The position numbers were made by a program, and so were the translations under genes. A DNA stretch of 64,000 nt from Megalopta genalis. Lineage: Eukaryota; Arthropoda; Insecta; Hymenoptera; Halictidae. The DNA lies in assembly GCF_051020955.1 (NCBI RefSeq), contig NC_135014.1, positions 22,854,721 through 22,918,720 of the forward strand, written 5' to 3'. Shown here in pieces: positions 46,621 through 59,440 of the stretch (position 1 is the first letter of the stretch; each line of letters opens with the position of its first letter). Under the pieces are notes generated by a model. The model had not been told where the DNA came from, did not search any database, and saw nothing but the letters and a program-made list of their open reading frames with translations.

Positions 46621-47510
46621 TTTTTTTATATTTTTTTCCCATCGGCCTTTCGCGACCCAGCAACGCGTAAATCCGAACGTGTGCACGCGTACGGTCCGCG
46701 AGATCGGCTTAACAAAAGGGCGCCGCGATAAATCTGACCGGGTCCGAGGGGGTTAAAAATTAACCCGGTTGATGCCGTACCAGCCTCCCGACCGCCCTCT
46801 CGTCGGCAAACCCACGTATCCACGGTTATTTATCATGATCTACGGGGTTTATTGTTCGAAGGGAATTTGCCGTGAAGAAAATCTCGGGGCGCCTGACGGC
46901 GAGAGCCGCGCGCGTGCCGCCCGAATTTGTCTGGTCGCATCTCTCGGGTCGCGCGTCGATGGAAAAAAAGCTTTATTTATCGCGGCCGATTCGAGAGCCC
47001 GGGCCGGCCTGGTATTTTTGAAAAGTACCGAGCCGCCCCGGTGCAGAAGAGGACCGTGGCCGGGAAAAACGCGGCCGCGTGGAATCCGATGGACGATCGC
47101 CCGTGGCTAGATTAAATTCATTCGAAAATTCGCATTTTAATGGAACCGGTCCGCGGACCTAGGACCGACCCCCGGCCGATCCGACGTACGCTCCAAACCC
47201 CTTTGACTTTAAACGAGTTTTTTAATTTCGAACTATGCCCGGGCCGACGGCCTGTTTCGCGCGGTTCTTCTTTTTTATCGCGCTCTTCGGCCGCCGATGC
47301 CGGCCATTGCTGGCAAGCACATTTCTCCGGTAGACGATCTTCGGAGAAGCCTGTTGGGTGCGGTTAACATCTCGAAGTGATCGATGGAAAGATCAGTGTT
47401 AAATAATTGTCCTTTTTGTAGCGATGATTAACGGTTCAGAATTTTTTTAAATGTTGTATATGTCGGATACAACGCAGTTTCCGTTTCGATTTACTTTCAA
47501 CTTTATTTCT
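46619..47510. other. CpG-rich island without a gene
   Basis: Strongly GC-rich with frequent CG and several overlapping open frames on both strands, none with a recognisable domain. Confidence 0.6.
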
Positions 47511-47800
47511 TACGTAAAATATTTGTTACATAAAATATTTCCTACATAAAATATTTCTTATATAAAATATTCCTTAAATAAAATATTTCTTACATAAAAT
47601 ATTTCTTATATAAAATATTCCTTAAATAAAATATTTCTTATATAAGATATTCCTTAAATAAAATATTTCTTATATAAAATATTTTTTACATAAAATATTT
47701 CTTACCTAAAATATTCCTTAAATAAAATATTTCTTACATAAAATATTTCTTATATAAAATATTTCTTAGATAAAATATTCTTCACTTAGACTATCTCTTA
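47511..47800. repeat. 16-bp minisatellite, about 18 copies
   Basis: Unit ATAAAATATTTCTTAC, with common variants at the last few bases (CTTATA, CTTAAA). Confidence 0.93.
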
Positions 47801-50800
47801 CTTAAAAATATCACTTATTTGAACGTATTTGAATCGATTTATCTCTTTGCTATAAGCGCGTGCATTTTCGTAAACATTCGGAACGACAACGCATCGCATC
47901 GGACAATTTCATGGATACCTATTTTTGCAGAGAAAGTCGCTCCGAAAACTCGTTCGTCGGTCTCGATCTCGCAGAAATAAAGGATCGATCGTAAGAAACA
48001 GGTTATCCACGGAATTCGGTCAGTGTTCAATTAGATCACCGTTACACAGTCCGTAGAGCGGTGGTGCAATTTTCGCCGAGTCGCATCCCGCCGCGTCCCG
48101 TCGTTTAATTAAAACGCGACTCGTGCGGATTTCCGCGGGTCTCAAGATTCCGCGTGATCCGCGTGCGTTCCGCCCTCGCGGGACCGTCCACTACGTGGAA
48201 TAAAGGAGGAACGCGGTTCCCGGAGTTCAGAACGAGAACGGACGCCGAACGAAACTTCGTCGCGAGTTTTGTTTAATTAAACCAGGAACGGACCGGACCG
48301 GCTGGTGGCCGCAACTCGCTAATTTTTACCACGTTTAGCCGCGTTGAACGATTTTTACCGGGCGGCTGTTTTATTCCGCGAATTTTAGCCCGCGAATTGT
48401 GCGTCGAAGTCGGTGCGTGCAGGAAAATAAGTTACGCAAGGAATGGGATAGGCGGCGCATGCGTCGGGAGCTCCGCACAGCGGTGTTGCGCGTCTACCGG
48501 GTGAACATGGTAATTCTGAACGTCGCGTCGCGATTAGAGTTCTTCCATTAAAATTTGCAAAGGAAAAGATCGTATCGTGAATATAGTAATAGAAGAAAAC
48601 ACGTTGAACTAGATCATTAATAGACAACTTCTCATTAGAAGAAATGCTGAAATTAGCCAATTAGTTGAATAACAAAAATTGCAATTATTATAAATTGTTA
48701 TAAAGAATATCTTTTGAAAGGTTCGCGATGCGTTTCTAGCTTCTCGATCATTTTTGTACACGTTGGATACAAAAATATTTTTGGAAAAAATAGTTTGTAC
48801 AATTATATTCGAACAATTTTCTCTTTCATGAAACACATCAATTAAAGTCAATTATAAATTATTGTTCAACAAGTGCAAGAAATATTCAATTGTCTGTAGT
48901 TAAAAATTGCACGACGAATAAATGAAATTAGAATAAAAATTAAATATTTTATCAGCTATTAATATTTGACAATATGATCGTTTTCTTGCGCATGAACGAT
49001 TTGGTTACGAGCTTCCCAAACGTCGTGCTAATTAATCATTTTAAGCAGCTACACGCACGAGATCGATTCCAAACATCTCTCCGCAAAATTGAAAATTCTG
49101 TACACGTGTGCGACGCCGATAGTAAACGTGCGAAGCAACTGCAACGAAGCGACGCCTCTGTCGTTGCGCCTCGAAGGAAGAAACGGTGTGCAGCGAGCAC
49201 GGAAAATGACACGAGGAAAAAGATGGTAGAGATTGTATGGTCGCGTGATAGCGAGCGTCGCGTCGGGTCGCGTCGCGTCGGAACGAAACTGGCCGGAAAT
49301 CCCGTGAATCCCGGGGAACGAGGGGCGCCGCTCGAAAATTAATTGCAGCGCCGGACCGCGGCCGTAATTAGTAATTTTGTGCTAATTAAGAAAGACCATC
49401 GGCCAGGAAAAACGGCCGGGAAAAGCTGGCCTGCGTTTGCCGAACTGCGGAACAACAACCGCCGCGGAAAAAATCACGGGACTCGCAATTAATCCTTGGT
49501 AAACATATTTTTTCCGCGCGAACCGGAGTTTCTCGTTCGTTTCTCTCGAACTGGAAATGTTGACGACTCCTTTGGGGCGAATCGCGGAAGAATTGCAGCG
49601 CCGGCGGCCGATGTTAACGAATATTGAGCACGCCGAGGAGCGAGCACTGATTCACGGCCCGGAATAATTGCTTCTAATTCAGAATCACCGGCTGTACATC
49701 GCCGTGCAAAACGTACCCATCCACGGACCCGATTCTACGGCGCCTAGTTTTCGGCGAAATCGTTTTGAGAGCCGACCGGGGCCGGTATTCGGGTCGGAAA
49801 TTGAATATTTAGTTCGGTCACGACACATCGGGCTTTTTAAATAATTCATGAGGTTGACGCTCGCGCGATAAATATTCATAATAGTAATATCGTGATCGAT
49901 ATTGCCGCGCTAATTACGTTCGAGTGTCAAGACTAACGATTTTTGATTGCTTTTTACGATTCTCGTCTTTCGCTAGAGCCATCGGCCTATCAAATCGTTC
50001 TTTGAGATCTTCGTACGGCTTCCTATGTTTACATATTTCCTCCTCGGAAATATATTCTTGATTTCTAGATACTGCAAATTACGTATGTTAGTTATGTTTT
50101 ATGTTAGTTTATAAAATTAACGGTAAGACCATCTATCCTGACTTTTAACGAGTGTTATTGTTATTAATATTTGTCGCAAGTGACATATATATATTGAATA
50201 GATAGCTTACGATCTAAATAATAGTAAATTAAAAAATTAGCGAAACGTAGTCTTCATTGAAAGACAATTTTTTCATTTAAAACGCGTAGTAAAAGATCGA
50301 TAAAATGAACAAAACACGAAGCATTGTTCTGCTTAAAATTGGAAATTGAAATTAATCCAGTAACATAAAATGAATTTTATTTTTCTCGTCGAACGAAAAT
50401 TTGTACATTGCTAATAATTAGGCACTTTAACAAACGCCTATTATAAAATTTATTCTTACAAGGAACAATCACTTACGAACACGATTTACTGTTAATCAAA
50501 TTGGATGGCAAAATGTTCGATGGATTGCTCGAGAAGGAAACACAAAATGGAAAAGATTTTCGAGAAGTAGGCGAGAAAAGAATGGAATTCGGACAAGTCT
50601 CGCGGTAGTTAGCGGGTTATTTTCTAAATACGATACATTACGTGCGGCTGCCGGAATGGCGGTGGCTCGGGATCCGTTGGGAAAAGGGTCGAACAATGGC
50701 CGCTTTACAAGTGTCATCCACGTCTCCTCTAAATCATAACACCGCGCGGGGTGTCTTTTTACGCTCGGTTTACAGGGGTCGGCTTTCCGCGAGGGTCGGT

Positions 50801-51120
50801 GCATTAAGGGACGCCGCGAACCTAATTTTAAGTTGAACAGATTTCAAACTGCCCTGTGTACATCGCACCCTCTGCGTCTGATACTTGAACGGTGGTAATT
50901 AGAACGTTTCTGCACGATTACGAATTAAAAACGAGTTAAATAAAGCCATAGAAAACGATCGTTCGAATTTGTGTCGCTTTCTTGACGGTATCTTCAAATT
51001 TTTTGACAATTTCGCACACATTTTTTTTTGATAATTTCACAGATTTCGATGTTGATTGCTATTTTCCTGGATTTTCTGAGAAGTAAGTGTCAAGTATGAC
51101 TCGATGGAATTATCGAGGTA
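47801..51120. other. Gene-free stretch
   Basis: CpG-rich islands at about 48030-48540 and 49120-49860 alternate with AT-rich DNA. A fragment of MITE family B lies at 50085-50250, in the same orientation as 45647-46236, with one recognisable 70-bp-type segment and the TAGTAAATTAAAAAATTAGC end region. Confidence 0.55.
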
Positions 51121-51460
51121 TGAATAGCTCAATTTTTTTTAACAAAGTATAAATGTTTGATATTCTTGAGCAAACTATAAATATCTCAGCTTTTTCAACG
51201 AAGCAAAAATGACTCAATTTTCTGAACAAAACACGAATATCTCAACTTATTCAACAAACTATAAATGTCCCAAATTGTTTGAACAAACTATAAATGTCTA
51301 AATTGTTTGAACAATTTATAAATGTCGCATTTTTCTGAACAAAATACATATGTCTCAATTGTTTTAACAAAAATACAAACGTCTCAATTGTTCCAGAAAA
51401 ATACAAATGTCCCAGTTGTTTGAACAAAGCGCAAACGACTCGATTTTCTGAACGTTATGT
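51121..51460. repeat. Degenerate minisatellite, unit about 28-31 bp, about 11 copies
   Basis: Repeats of a unit resembling ATAAATGTCTCAATTG followed by TTTGAACAAA, drifting in length and sequence. Confidence 0.8.
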
Positions 51461-52004
51461 AAAAGTTGGAAGGCTTCGCGAACGGTTGAGTAATTTGTTG
51501 AGTAAAACGCTTAATGAAGAGCAACCCGGAACCGTCAGATCCACGGCATGTTAAATTCCACGACGACGGATTCGTCTAAACAATTACTTTGGTAAACACA
51601 GCGTTAACAATAGAACAATTACCAAGGCATTCGCAATTTCATTCGCGTATTTGCGTCAGGCGTTTAGCGTACGACTGAATAGCAATTATCTACTGGTTGT
51701 TGAATAGTTGCATAAAGTGCATGCGAAGCTCGGCACAAGATGCGCACGCTCCAAGATATACTCCCGATTGTTTCTGCGCTTGCAGCCGAAAGGCTCGGAA
51801 CGCTGGAAATTTCCTTCGACGAGGTTCTCGAAATAACAGTTAACATTCTGTCAGCGAACGACGGATCTCCGAAGCAGGGTTGGGGAAAAATAGATTTTTG
51901 AGATAACAAATATGCTATAAATATTTGTATCTTCTCGTATAATAGGTTTAGAATCTGGCAAGTAAACTTTTTTTTGAAATAATAGTTACATATGAAAATA
52001 GCAT

Positions 52005-52135
52005 TTCGAATATATTTAGCTATTTAATATATATTTAAAATATATTTAACTATTTAATATATATTTAAAATATATTTAACTATTTAATATATGTTTAAAT
52101 ATTTAATATATATTTAAAATATATTTAACTTTTTA
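52005..52135. repeat. AT-rich tandem repeat, unit about 30 bp, 4 copies
   Basis: Repeated TATTTAACTATTTAATATAT followed by ATTTAAAATA. Confidence 0.85.
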
Positions 52136-52630
52136 TTTGCCAAATTCTGATATTACACAAGGAGATCAAAATATGTATAGTCTATTTACTATTTCAAAAA
52201 TTTGAAAATTTCAATTTGCTGTGCACTGCATTTTCATAACGAAACTGAATAAAATACGTTTCTTCCCACAATGTTAACGAGATGAAAGTCGATTGTGTTT
52301 TACCCACTGATTTTTGCTCAATTACATAGAAAAATTTTCAGCTCGGTTTGCACATAAATGCAGATTTTATATACAGTGGATTCAAATGCATTCTGTGTAA
52401 TTTTTGTCCTGGAAAAACTGTACACATTTTTATTACATAAGAAAACTCCACGCAATCTATCGTTTTAATCCTAAGTTAAATAACGATAATACTTTCTCAA
52501 GCTATATGAGATTGTTTTTTCAATTCGAGTCAATTTCAAGTCGATTGTTCAAGTAGTTTCTTTTTAATCGTGCGAACCAGCTGCGAAAACCTCGTTTCAA
52601 GCAAAACGTCTTTCACACAGGATTCAGTAC

Positions 52631-53171
52631 TTAACCCATTTTAACTGGGTTAATTAATCCCCATTTGGGGATTTTGGAATTTCACGTACACCACTTGGCG
52701 CGAAGAATATATCAAGTGCGTTTGACGCTTTAATGTTATTTTATGCATATTGTTTATAACAGACGATACGATATTTTGTGTTTCATTTATTTATTCATTT
52801 ATTTTCAGAAGCTTTATTTTTTAAATTTGGAAATCATCTGTAAGTTGAACACAACAAAATTATTATACTTGGAGCATGATATTTTTGGTTTGGTTTTTAA
52901 ATTATAATTAAATACGTAATTTGAAGGTTATAGTAACTATGTGTCACTTATACACAATCTTTAGTTTTTCATACAATAAAAAAATTTTTCCTCTTTTTAA
53001 TTCATGCAACCTGCCATAGTCCCCATTTGGGACTTTTTAAGAAATATAAAATATTTTAACAACAATACATAATTTGAGTATAATTATACTATTACACAAC
53101 TTTTCGTGCATGTATATAACTTTCCCCGTCAAAAATTCAAAAGAAAAAAAATTTGGCAGTTAATGGGTTAA
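52631..53171. mobile_element. TTAA-bounded non-autonomous element (family E), probably piggyBac-like
   Basis: The left end is TTAACCCATTTTAACTG and the right end, reversed, TTAACCCATTAACTGCC. Each end is preceded internally by a subterminal CCCCATTTGGG block (near 52659 and 53020). The 541-bp body is AT-rich with no transposase frame. The piggyBac assignment rests on the TTAA borders. Confidence 0.8.
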
Positions 53172-53181
53172 TAAACTCGAT

Positions 53182-53327
53182 TACTATAGTAAATTCTCTC
53201 TAATTGCTCGGTTTTTACACAAAAATGGACAATTTGAGAAGAGAAAGCTCGAATAATCGTATCTCCTCTTCCGAAATTATCCATTATTGTGCGCAATCTG
53301 AGCGCGAATTAGGGAGAAACTACCGTA
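53182..53327. mobile_element. Near-palindromic TA-type MITE (family D), best copy
   Basis: The left end TACTATAGTAAATTCTCTCT and the right end, reversed, TACGGTAGTTTCTCCCTAAT extend as an imperfect inverted repeat of about 65 bp on each side. The 146-bp element sits 10 bp from the family E element. Confidence 0.8.
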
Positions 53328-55198
53328 CTGGATTGGCAAGAAAGTAATTTCTGTTTCGAAACAACAATTACGAGGCTCCCTATGCGTGACAATATTGTAA
53401 ATTCCAAGTTGCGATCTCGCAGAGACATTCCCAAAGGGTTGAGTTCTAAGAATTCCTTATGGAAAATCGGTGTCCTCGGCGGAGAAGAGGAAGATTCCGG
53501 CGTTTAATCGGCCGATATTCAACAACACCCCGTAAACGGCGGTGGCCGCTTAGCGCAAACAGCCCCGGAGATGAAAAACTCGAGCCGCGAGTGCTTTCAG
53601 GCTGCGTCGTCCGCGCGGAACGACAATGGCCGGGAGCAGTTTTATATCCGAGCGGCGTTGATGTCCTCCGCGGAGCGCGGGGGTCGTTATCGTCCGCCGT
53701 GTACTTAACGAAATGACGGATCGTGGCAATTTCCTGCGTGGGTGCCGCGCTCCAGACGAAACTCAGCCAAAAGTTCGGGCGAGGCTACAGCGGCGAACCG
53801 GCTCGACTTAAGATGGGACCCGGTCCAATACCTTCTCATGAATATCTATCGATCCCCTGTTTAAGGGCGTGCATATCGGTTCTGTAAATATGGCCGAACT
53901 TTCAACTGGTTCGCATTCAACGCTTATCGCAAATTATTTCAACTGGAACGATCTCCTGCCGAACATTTCGCATCGAATAAATTCCGACGATGGCGAATTG
54001 ATTTGGAATTCTTTTGTTCCGATGACGAACTAAACGATGTCAGATACAAAAATTACTATTTAAAACCGCGTTAAATTCTACCGCAAGTATACAGGCCAGT
54101 CGTGGTTTACTGGACTTGCAATTTTATCGTAGAGTGTAAAATGTAAAGTTTATTCGAAATTTCTCGGTGAAAATGTACCCGTTGATTTTATTGTGCAGCA
54201 ACGACCACAGTTAATATTGATTAAGAAAAGTTCTATTTATTATTTTTGTATAGATGGAAGCTTTTATAACTACAGATTTCAGAAAGTGTCCAAATACATA
54301 TATGAACGATAGCGTACAATAACTTTAGTTACGAGAAATAATATAAAAATTGGAAACTATTTTATTATAATATTAAACTATCAAAACCTAAAAAATCGTT
54401 TGGATTATATCACAGTAACAATTTTAACCGCTGATGCTGGCATTAGATTTACTGCTAATGAAACATTGTTTATTAAAATTTAAACAATCATAATATAAAA
54501 ATAATATAAACAGTTGCATATAAAGCAATATGTTTATCGTTCGCATTTAGCATGTAATTCTAGGTTCGAGACGTAGGGTTCGAACGGAACGAGGTATCAC
54601 ATTTGCTGTAATTCGCAGCGCGAAGTTAGTTTAGACCGGAATCCTCTTTTCCCGGCCGTTTTTCCCCCCGTTCACCTTTTCTTTTCCTTTTCGTTTCCTT
54701 TCCGCCGCTCGACGCCACTTTATTCACCGTGAAATTCATCGCGACGCGCCGGAACGGCCGCATAGTTTCGTGTTTCACGCGACGACGATTTACTTTCGTT
54801 TCGCCGTGAGAAAGACCATTGGGAGACGGAAGAGCCGCCTCGAACCGATCCGCGTCTTTTCCGGCGCGTCTCCACGGTTTCTTTTTGTCTGGTCTCGCCT
54901 CTGGTGATGGCGGGCTTCTTCCTGCTACGTCCCTCTTAATTCTCTCCCGCGAACCGAGCATGATAGAGACATTAAAGCGGAGAATCAATCTCTGCCTTTC
55001 CTCCTACACATCCGCCCGGTTGATTCGCTTCGAGCGATTCTGGACATCTTAAATCGACGGCCAACAGATTTCGTGGATTTATGGGGACGATGTTTGTCAC
55101 CTGGTTAATGTACACTCGCCGACAAAAGTTAAGGTACTTTACGTATCGTTGACGCTTGAGCAAGGTTTTGTATTTTAATAAATATAATATACATATGA
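53328..55198. other. Gene-free stretch with CpG-rich islands
   Basis: Islands at about 53450-53950 and 54600-55060, with no supportable exon. Confidence 0.55.
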
Positions 55199-55480
55199 CA
55201 TAATAATATAATAATACAATAATATAATAATATAATAATATAATAATATAATAATATAATAATATAATAATATAATAATATAATAATATAATAATATAAT
55301 AATATAATAATATAATAATATAATAATATAATAATATAATAATATAATAATATAATAATATAATAATATAATAATATAATAATATAATAATATAATAATA
55401 TAATAATACAATAATACAATAATACAATAATACAATAATATAGTAATATAATAATATAACAATATAATAATATAATAAGT
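55199..55480. repeat. 8-bp minisatellite (AATAATAT)n, about 35 copies
   Basis: Nearly perfect over about 220 bp, with CA-substituted units toward both edges. Because 8 and 3 are coprime, all minus-strand frames stay open and read as YYYIIILL repeats, which are not proteins. Confidence 0.96.
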
Positions 55481-56715
55481 ATTAAATTAATGGTTCATAT
55501 TGTAGCGAAGCATGTAACACATTGTTTGTACTGCCATATTGTTCTATTTAGTGATAAATAGGAAAGCACAAAATACGAAGATAAAATGAAAATGAAAAAT
55601 TACAAAATTATAAAGAAATATAATTAACGTTTTCGTAGTCATAATACAATTCAATTAGAATCACGAAATATCAGTGCATCTCAGTATATGCAATTATTAC
55701 ACTGTGTATGTTGTGCATTTACGAGAAAAATGAGCAGCTAAAGGCGAAACGGTAAATACATTTAAAGAATTGACAAACGCAGTTACGTTCCTATCGCCTC
55801 GTTAAAATTATTAATTAGCAAAATGAGTGCGCACGCATCTTCCAATTAACGCGGACGGTTTTCATTTCGCATAAAAATCATCCGCGGTCTAGCAATTACG
55901 ATCGGCGACCCGCGGAAGACGGTACCAATTGAAAAGCAAAAGAACGGCAGCTGGAAGCCTCGATGCCGATTGTTCGAGGGTTCAGCCGCGTGTTCACACG
56001 CGCCGCGCGAGTTGGAAAGTGACGCGTGACCAAATTTCACAAGAAACAAAGTGTCATTAACAGTAGGAATAGAAATCGTGAGAGACACCCGCCGCTTTAA
56101 TTAACAACGAGCTTACGTGACCGCGGGGCGATAGTTGTCCGCTGACACCGGCGACCGATGCGGCGCGACGCGACAACGTTCGAAAACATTTCCACCTTTC
56201 TCCTGTCGCGTTGCCAGCAGAAAACGAAACGGTACCACGCGGCGGTGTGTTCCGTCGACGAGCGTTTTCGTTACGTCGCGCGCGGTCCTGCCAGCAACCG
56301 GGTTCAACGACGTTGCGTTAATTGCCACTCGTTAACTCTTAATTACGGGTTGCTTTACCTGTCCCGCGAGCCGGCGCGTAATTGCGAGGGGGAAAAATGG
56401 CGTTTTAAACGCCGGCCACGCAACCGTTTCAGAGTTCATCGGCACTGTTAACCGACTGACGAATTTCCTCCGCAACCCGGAAACGTGCTCGAACTTCCAC
56501 CGAACTTGATCGAGTGGACCGCGTTTTTCAGCTCGCTGCCAGTTCGAGGGACCTGCAATCGGCAAAATCTTCATTGTCGGAGGAGCCGAAAGTTTCGAGA
56601 CTCTTTAGGGTGCTCTCGGCCTCGCGGTTTAGCGCGTCCGTTAACTCGCGAAATTCATTCGACACTTTCGGCCGGCGAATTGGCGAACGTTCACCGATCG
56701 GATCAGTCGCGACTG
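55481..56715. other. Gene-free stretch with a CpG-rich island at 55850-56710
   Basis: Overlapping chance frames on both strands. One copy of the dispersed CCGCGG motif (minus orientation) is at 55869-55891. Confidence 0.55.
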
Positions 56716-57190
56716 TTATTCTTATAACTATAACTAATGTTTTGCTATAACTAGTATAACTCATGTTGTACTTTAACTAGTATAACTAATATTATACTAT
56801 AACTAGTGTGACAAATGTTATACTATAAGTAGTGTGATTAATGTTATACTATAATCAGTATGACTAATGTTATACTACAACTAGTGTGACTAATGTTATA
56901 CTATAACTAGTGTGACTAATGTTATATTATAACTAGTGTGACTAATGTTATACTATAACTATAACTAATATAATTAATGTTATACTATAACTACAACTAA
57001 TATAACTAATGTTATACTATAACTACAACTAATATAACTAATGTTATAATATAACTATAATAATTAATATTAGATCATAACCGTAACTAATACAACTAAT
57101 GTTATATACTCTAACCACAACTAATATAATTATATTTATACTATAACTATAACTAATATGACTAGTGTTATACTATAACTATGACAAATT
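56716..57190. repeat. Minisatellite with 26-bp and 32-bp unit variants, about 17 copies
   Basis: Unit ACTAGTGTGACTAATGTTAT plus ACTATA in the first half; in the second half a longer variant adds an ACTATA/ACTACA step. Borders are gradual. Confidence 0.9.
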
Positions 57191-57663
57191 ATTAGATGTA
57201 GAGAATAAGTATGTATGAGTAACATGAATGCAAATTATTTTAGTTATTTGTTCGAACAATTTAGTAGAATTTATTCGAATAGTCGGGCCCACATTTCGAA
57301 GGATTGTTTTGATCGATTAGGCTTCACCACTCAAGAATTACAAACTTTATTTATAGCTGATTCAGTCACGGCTAATAATTTCCTAGAGTCGTGAATAATT
57401 GAGTAGCTAATTGTGCGTGGTCACTAGGATTCGTTCGAATAGGTACTTAAAACAATTCTAGGCTGTAAGAACCAGTTTTAAGTCTTGCAATCGAGACAGA
57501 ACATTTTCTGCAGTCGGATCCACAAAGATCACTGGGTTGCGAAGTCTTACGCAAAATAAAAATTGTACGCATTGATTGCCACATCCAGGTGCTATATAAC
57601 ATTAATCTTTCTTGTTTATAATTCTATCGAGTTGAAAGGAATATAACAGTCATTGTAAATTGA

Positions 57664-57912
57664 TTAACCATTTGCGGTCGAAGCTATTTAAATTCGAAAT
57701 CCAGAACATGATTTCTGATCTACAGTATTTCTATTTTATATAATTTATTGCAAATTTATGCGCATGAAATTGAGCCTACTGGCAAGTACAACGCAATTTT
57801 AACAGTTTTTTTTTTAAATATAAACGAGTCTGATGCCCTTACAATGATTTTGAAAAATAGTACACCAATATTTAGTGGCGCCTCAGGTCGCCACTCGATT
57901 GCAAAGGGTTAA
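57664..57912. mobile_element. TTAA-type MITE (family A), complete copy
   Basis: The left end is TTAACCATTTGCGGTCGAAG and the right end, reversed, TTAACCCTTTGCAATCGAGT then GGCGACC. TTAA is intact on both sides of the 249-bp element. Confidence 0.85.
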
Positions 57913-58954
57913 CTGTCTTCGTTGGTTTTAATTTGACTTACTCGTTTCTGTCATAAATGCATCAAATCCAAAAAAGAGAAGTAACCTTGATGTATTGCAA
58001 TATTATATCTCGCCTAAACAATCACCCGGAACAAAATATATGTCAACAATGTTGCTAAACTGAACAGAGAATACGACAGTATTTTTAACTTGTTTAAATT
58101 CTTATCGCTGGTTTCGATTCGATCTACTCTTTCATTGCAGACGCATAAAATTCGCGGTCTAGAGTCGACGAATAAAAAATCGCACTTTCCGAATTCACTT
58201 CTGCAGCAAGACTGCAACGTTCGCTGTCCAGAGGAATAATGTTCGAGGGCAATGTGATTGAGGATTTTCGGATAGCTGGGTAAAGAATCGGAGCGATTTC
58301 CTTCTGCTGGGAAATTCACGCGTGGACGTTGACCCGTGGGTCGCACAATGGAAAACGAGGAAAGCGTTGAACGGGTTCGCCCGACACCCACTTTTCTTTC
58401 TTCAGCTTCGAAGGTGCCTGTCGGAATTCCCTCCCTCCCCCTCGCCCCTCTCGCCGGCTCCCGGCCCCATGAATATTCTATTCGCGTGCCTTCGCGGGCA
58501 CGATTGCGCAACGGAAACCGTCGACGGGCGCACGAAGCGGACTTAAGGTTGCAAACGTCGAATCACTTTCGCTCTTGGTTCCGGTTCAGGGTCGTCGTCG
58601 ACCCGTTTTCAGGGTCACCGGGGCTGTGCCGACAGTGCCGACAGTGCCGACGCTGGATGCGCCGCAGGAGAAAGTCGATCAACGCCACTTTATCATAACA
58701 ACTAGACCGCGAAACTTCTCTCGAACACTGTGCACGACGAACTTGTCTCCGTTCTGGAGTCCGACCGAATTTTTTCTTTGCCTTTTGCAACTTCGGCGCG
58801 AGGGCAGCTCGATAGAAGTGCATTCGATTCTAGCAAATCGTCCGTTTTGTAGTTCCTTAGGCGTTGTTCTAGCGGATCTTCCATTTTCGGATTTTTAGAA
58901 CACTGTTCTGTGCAGCAGATGTTTTATTCGAGAATATTTGGAAATACAAATTTT
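57913..58954. other. Gene-free stretch with a CpG-rich island at 58260-58700
   Basis: Contains a dispersed CGCGG motif copy (58142-58163) and a 9-bp GTGCCGACA repeat of three units near 58625-58652. Open frames overlap on both strands. Confidence 0.55.
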
Positions 58955-59440
58955 TTATAATAGGATTAATTAAACGTCGTTCTAGTGGCAGTTTCATTTT
59001 ATAAATTCTTCAATACCGTTTGCACTGTTACCTCTTTATTTTTTAATATTTTTGAAGATAGCTGCAGTGAGTTTTGTGGTGTCTCGAACGTTGTTCCAAT
59101 AAATATTTGATCTTGTGATTTTTTAACTTTGTTTTATTTAGTAAATATTTTATTGTGCAATTCTTAGGACGTTCTTATGTTAAAACCGTCATTTTATGAT
59201 TTTTTTACAGACAGTATTCTAGTGAAATTTTCATTTTGCAGTTTTTTAGACGCTATTTCAACGATTCTTCGATTTTGCGATTTTTTAACATTGTTTCACG
59301 TAGTAAATATTTTATTCTGTAATTTTTCGAATACTGTTCTTGCAAATTTCTTATTTCATGATTTTTTAAGACAGTATTCCAGTGAAACTTTGATTTTACG
59401 ATTTTTTTTTGTAGTGATTTTGCGATTTTGTAATTCCGAG
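58955..59440. repeat. Degenerate T-rich tandem repeat, about 81-bp unit with two alternating types
   Basis: GATTTTTTAAC followed by a GTAGTAAATATTTTATT-type block occurs at 59117 and 59279, 162 bp apart. A second type, GATTTTTTAAGACAGTATTC with AGTGAAA, occurs at 59198 and 59360, 81 bp out of step. Confidence 0.75.

Noticed and set aside
55129..55462. Tyrosine/isoleucine/leucine repeat proteins on the minus strand
   Set aside because: Artefact of the 8-bp minisatellite, which stays open in all three minus frames.
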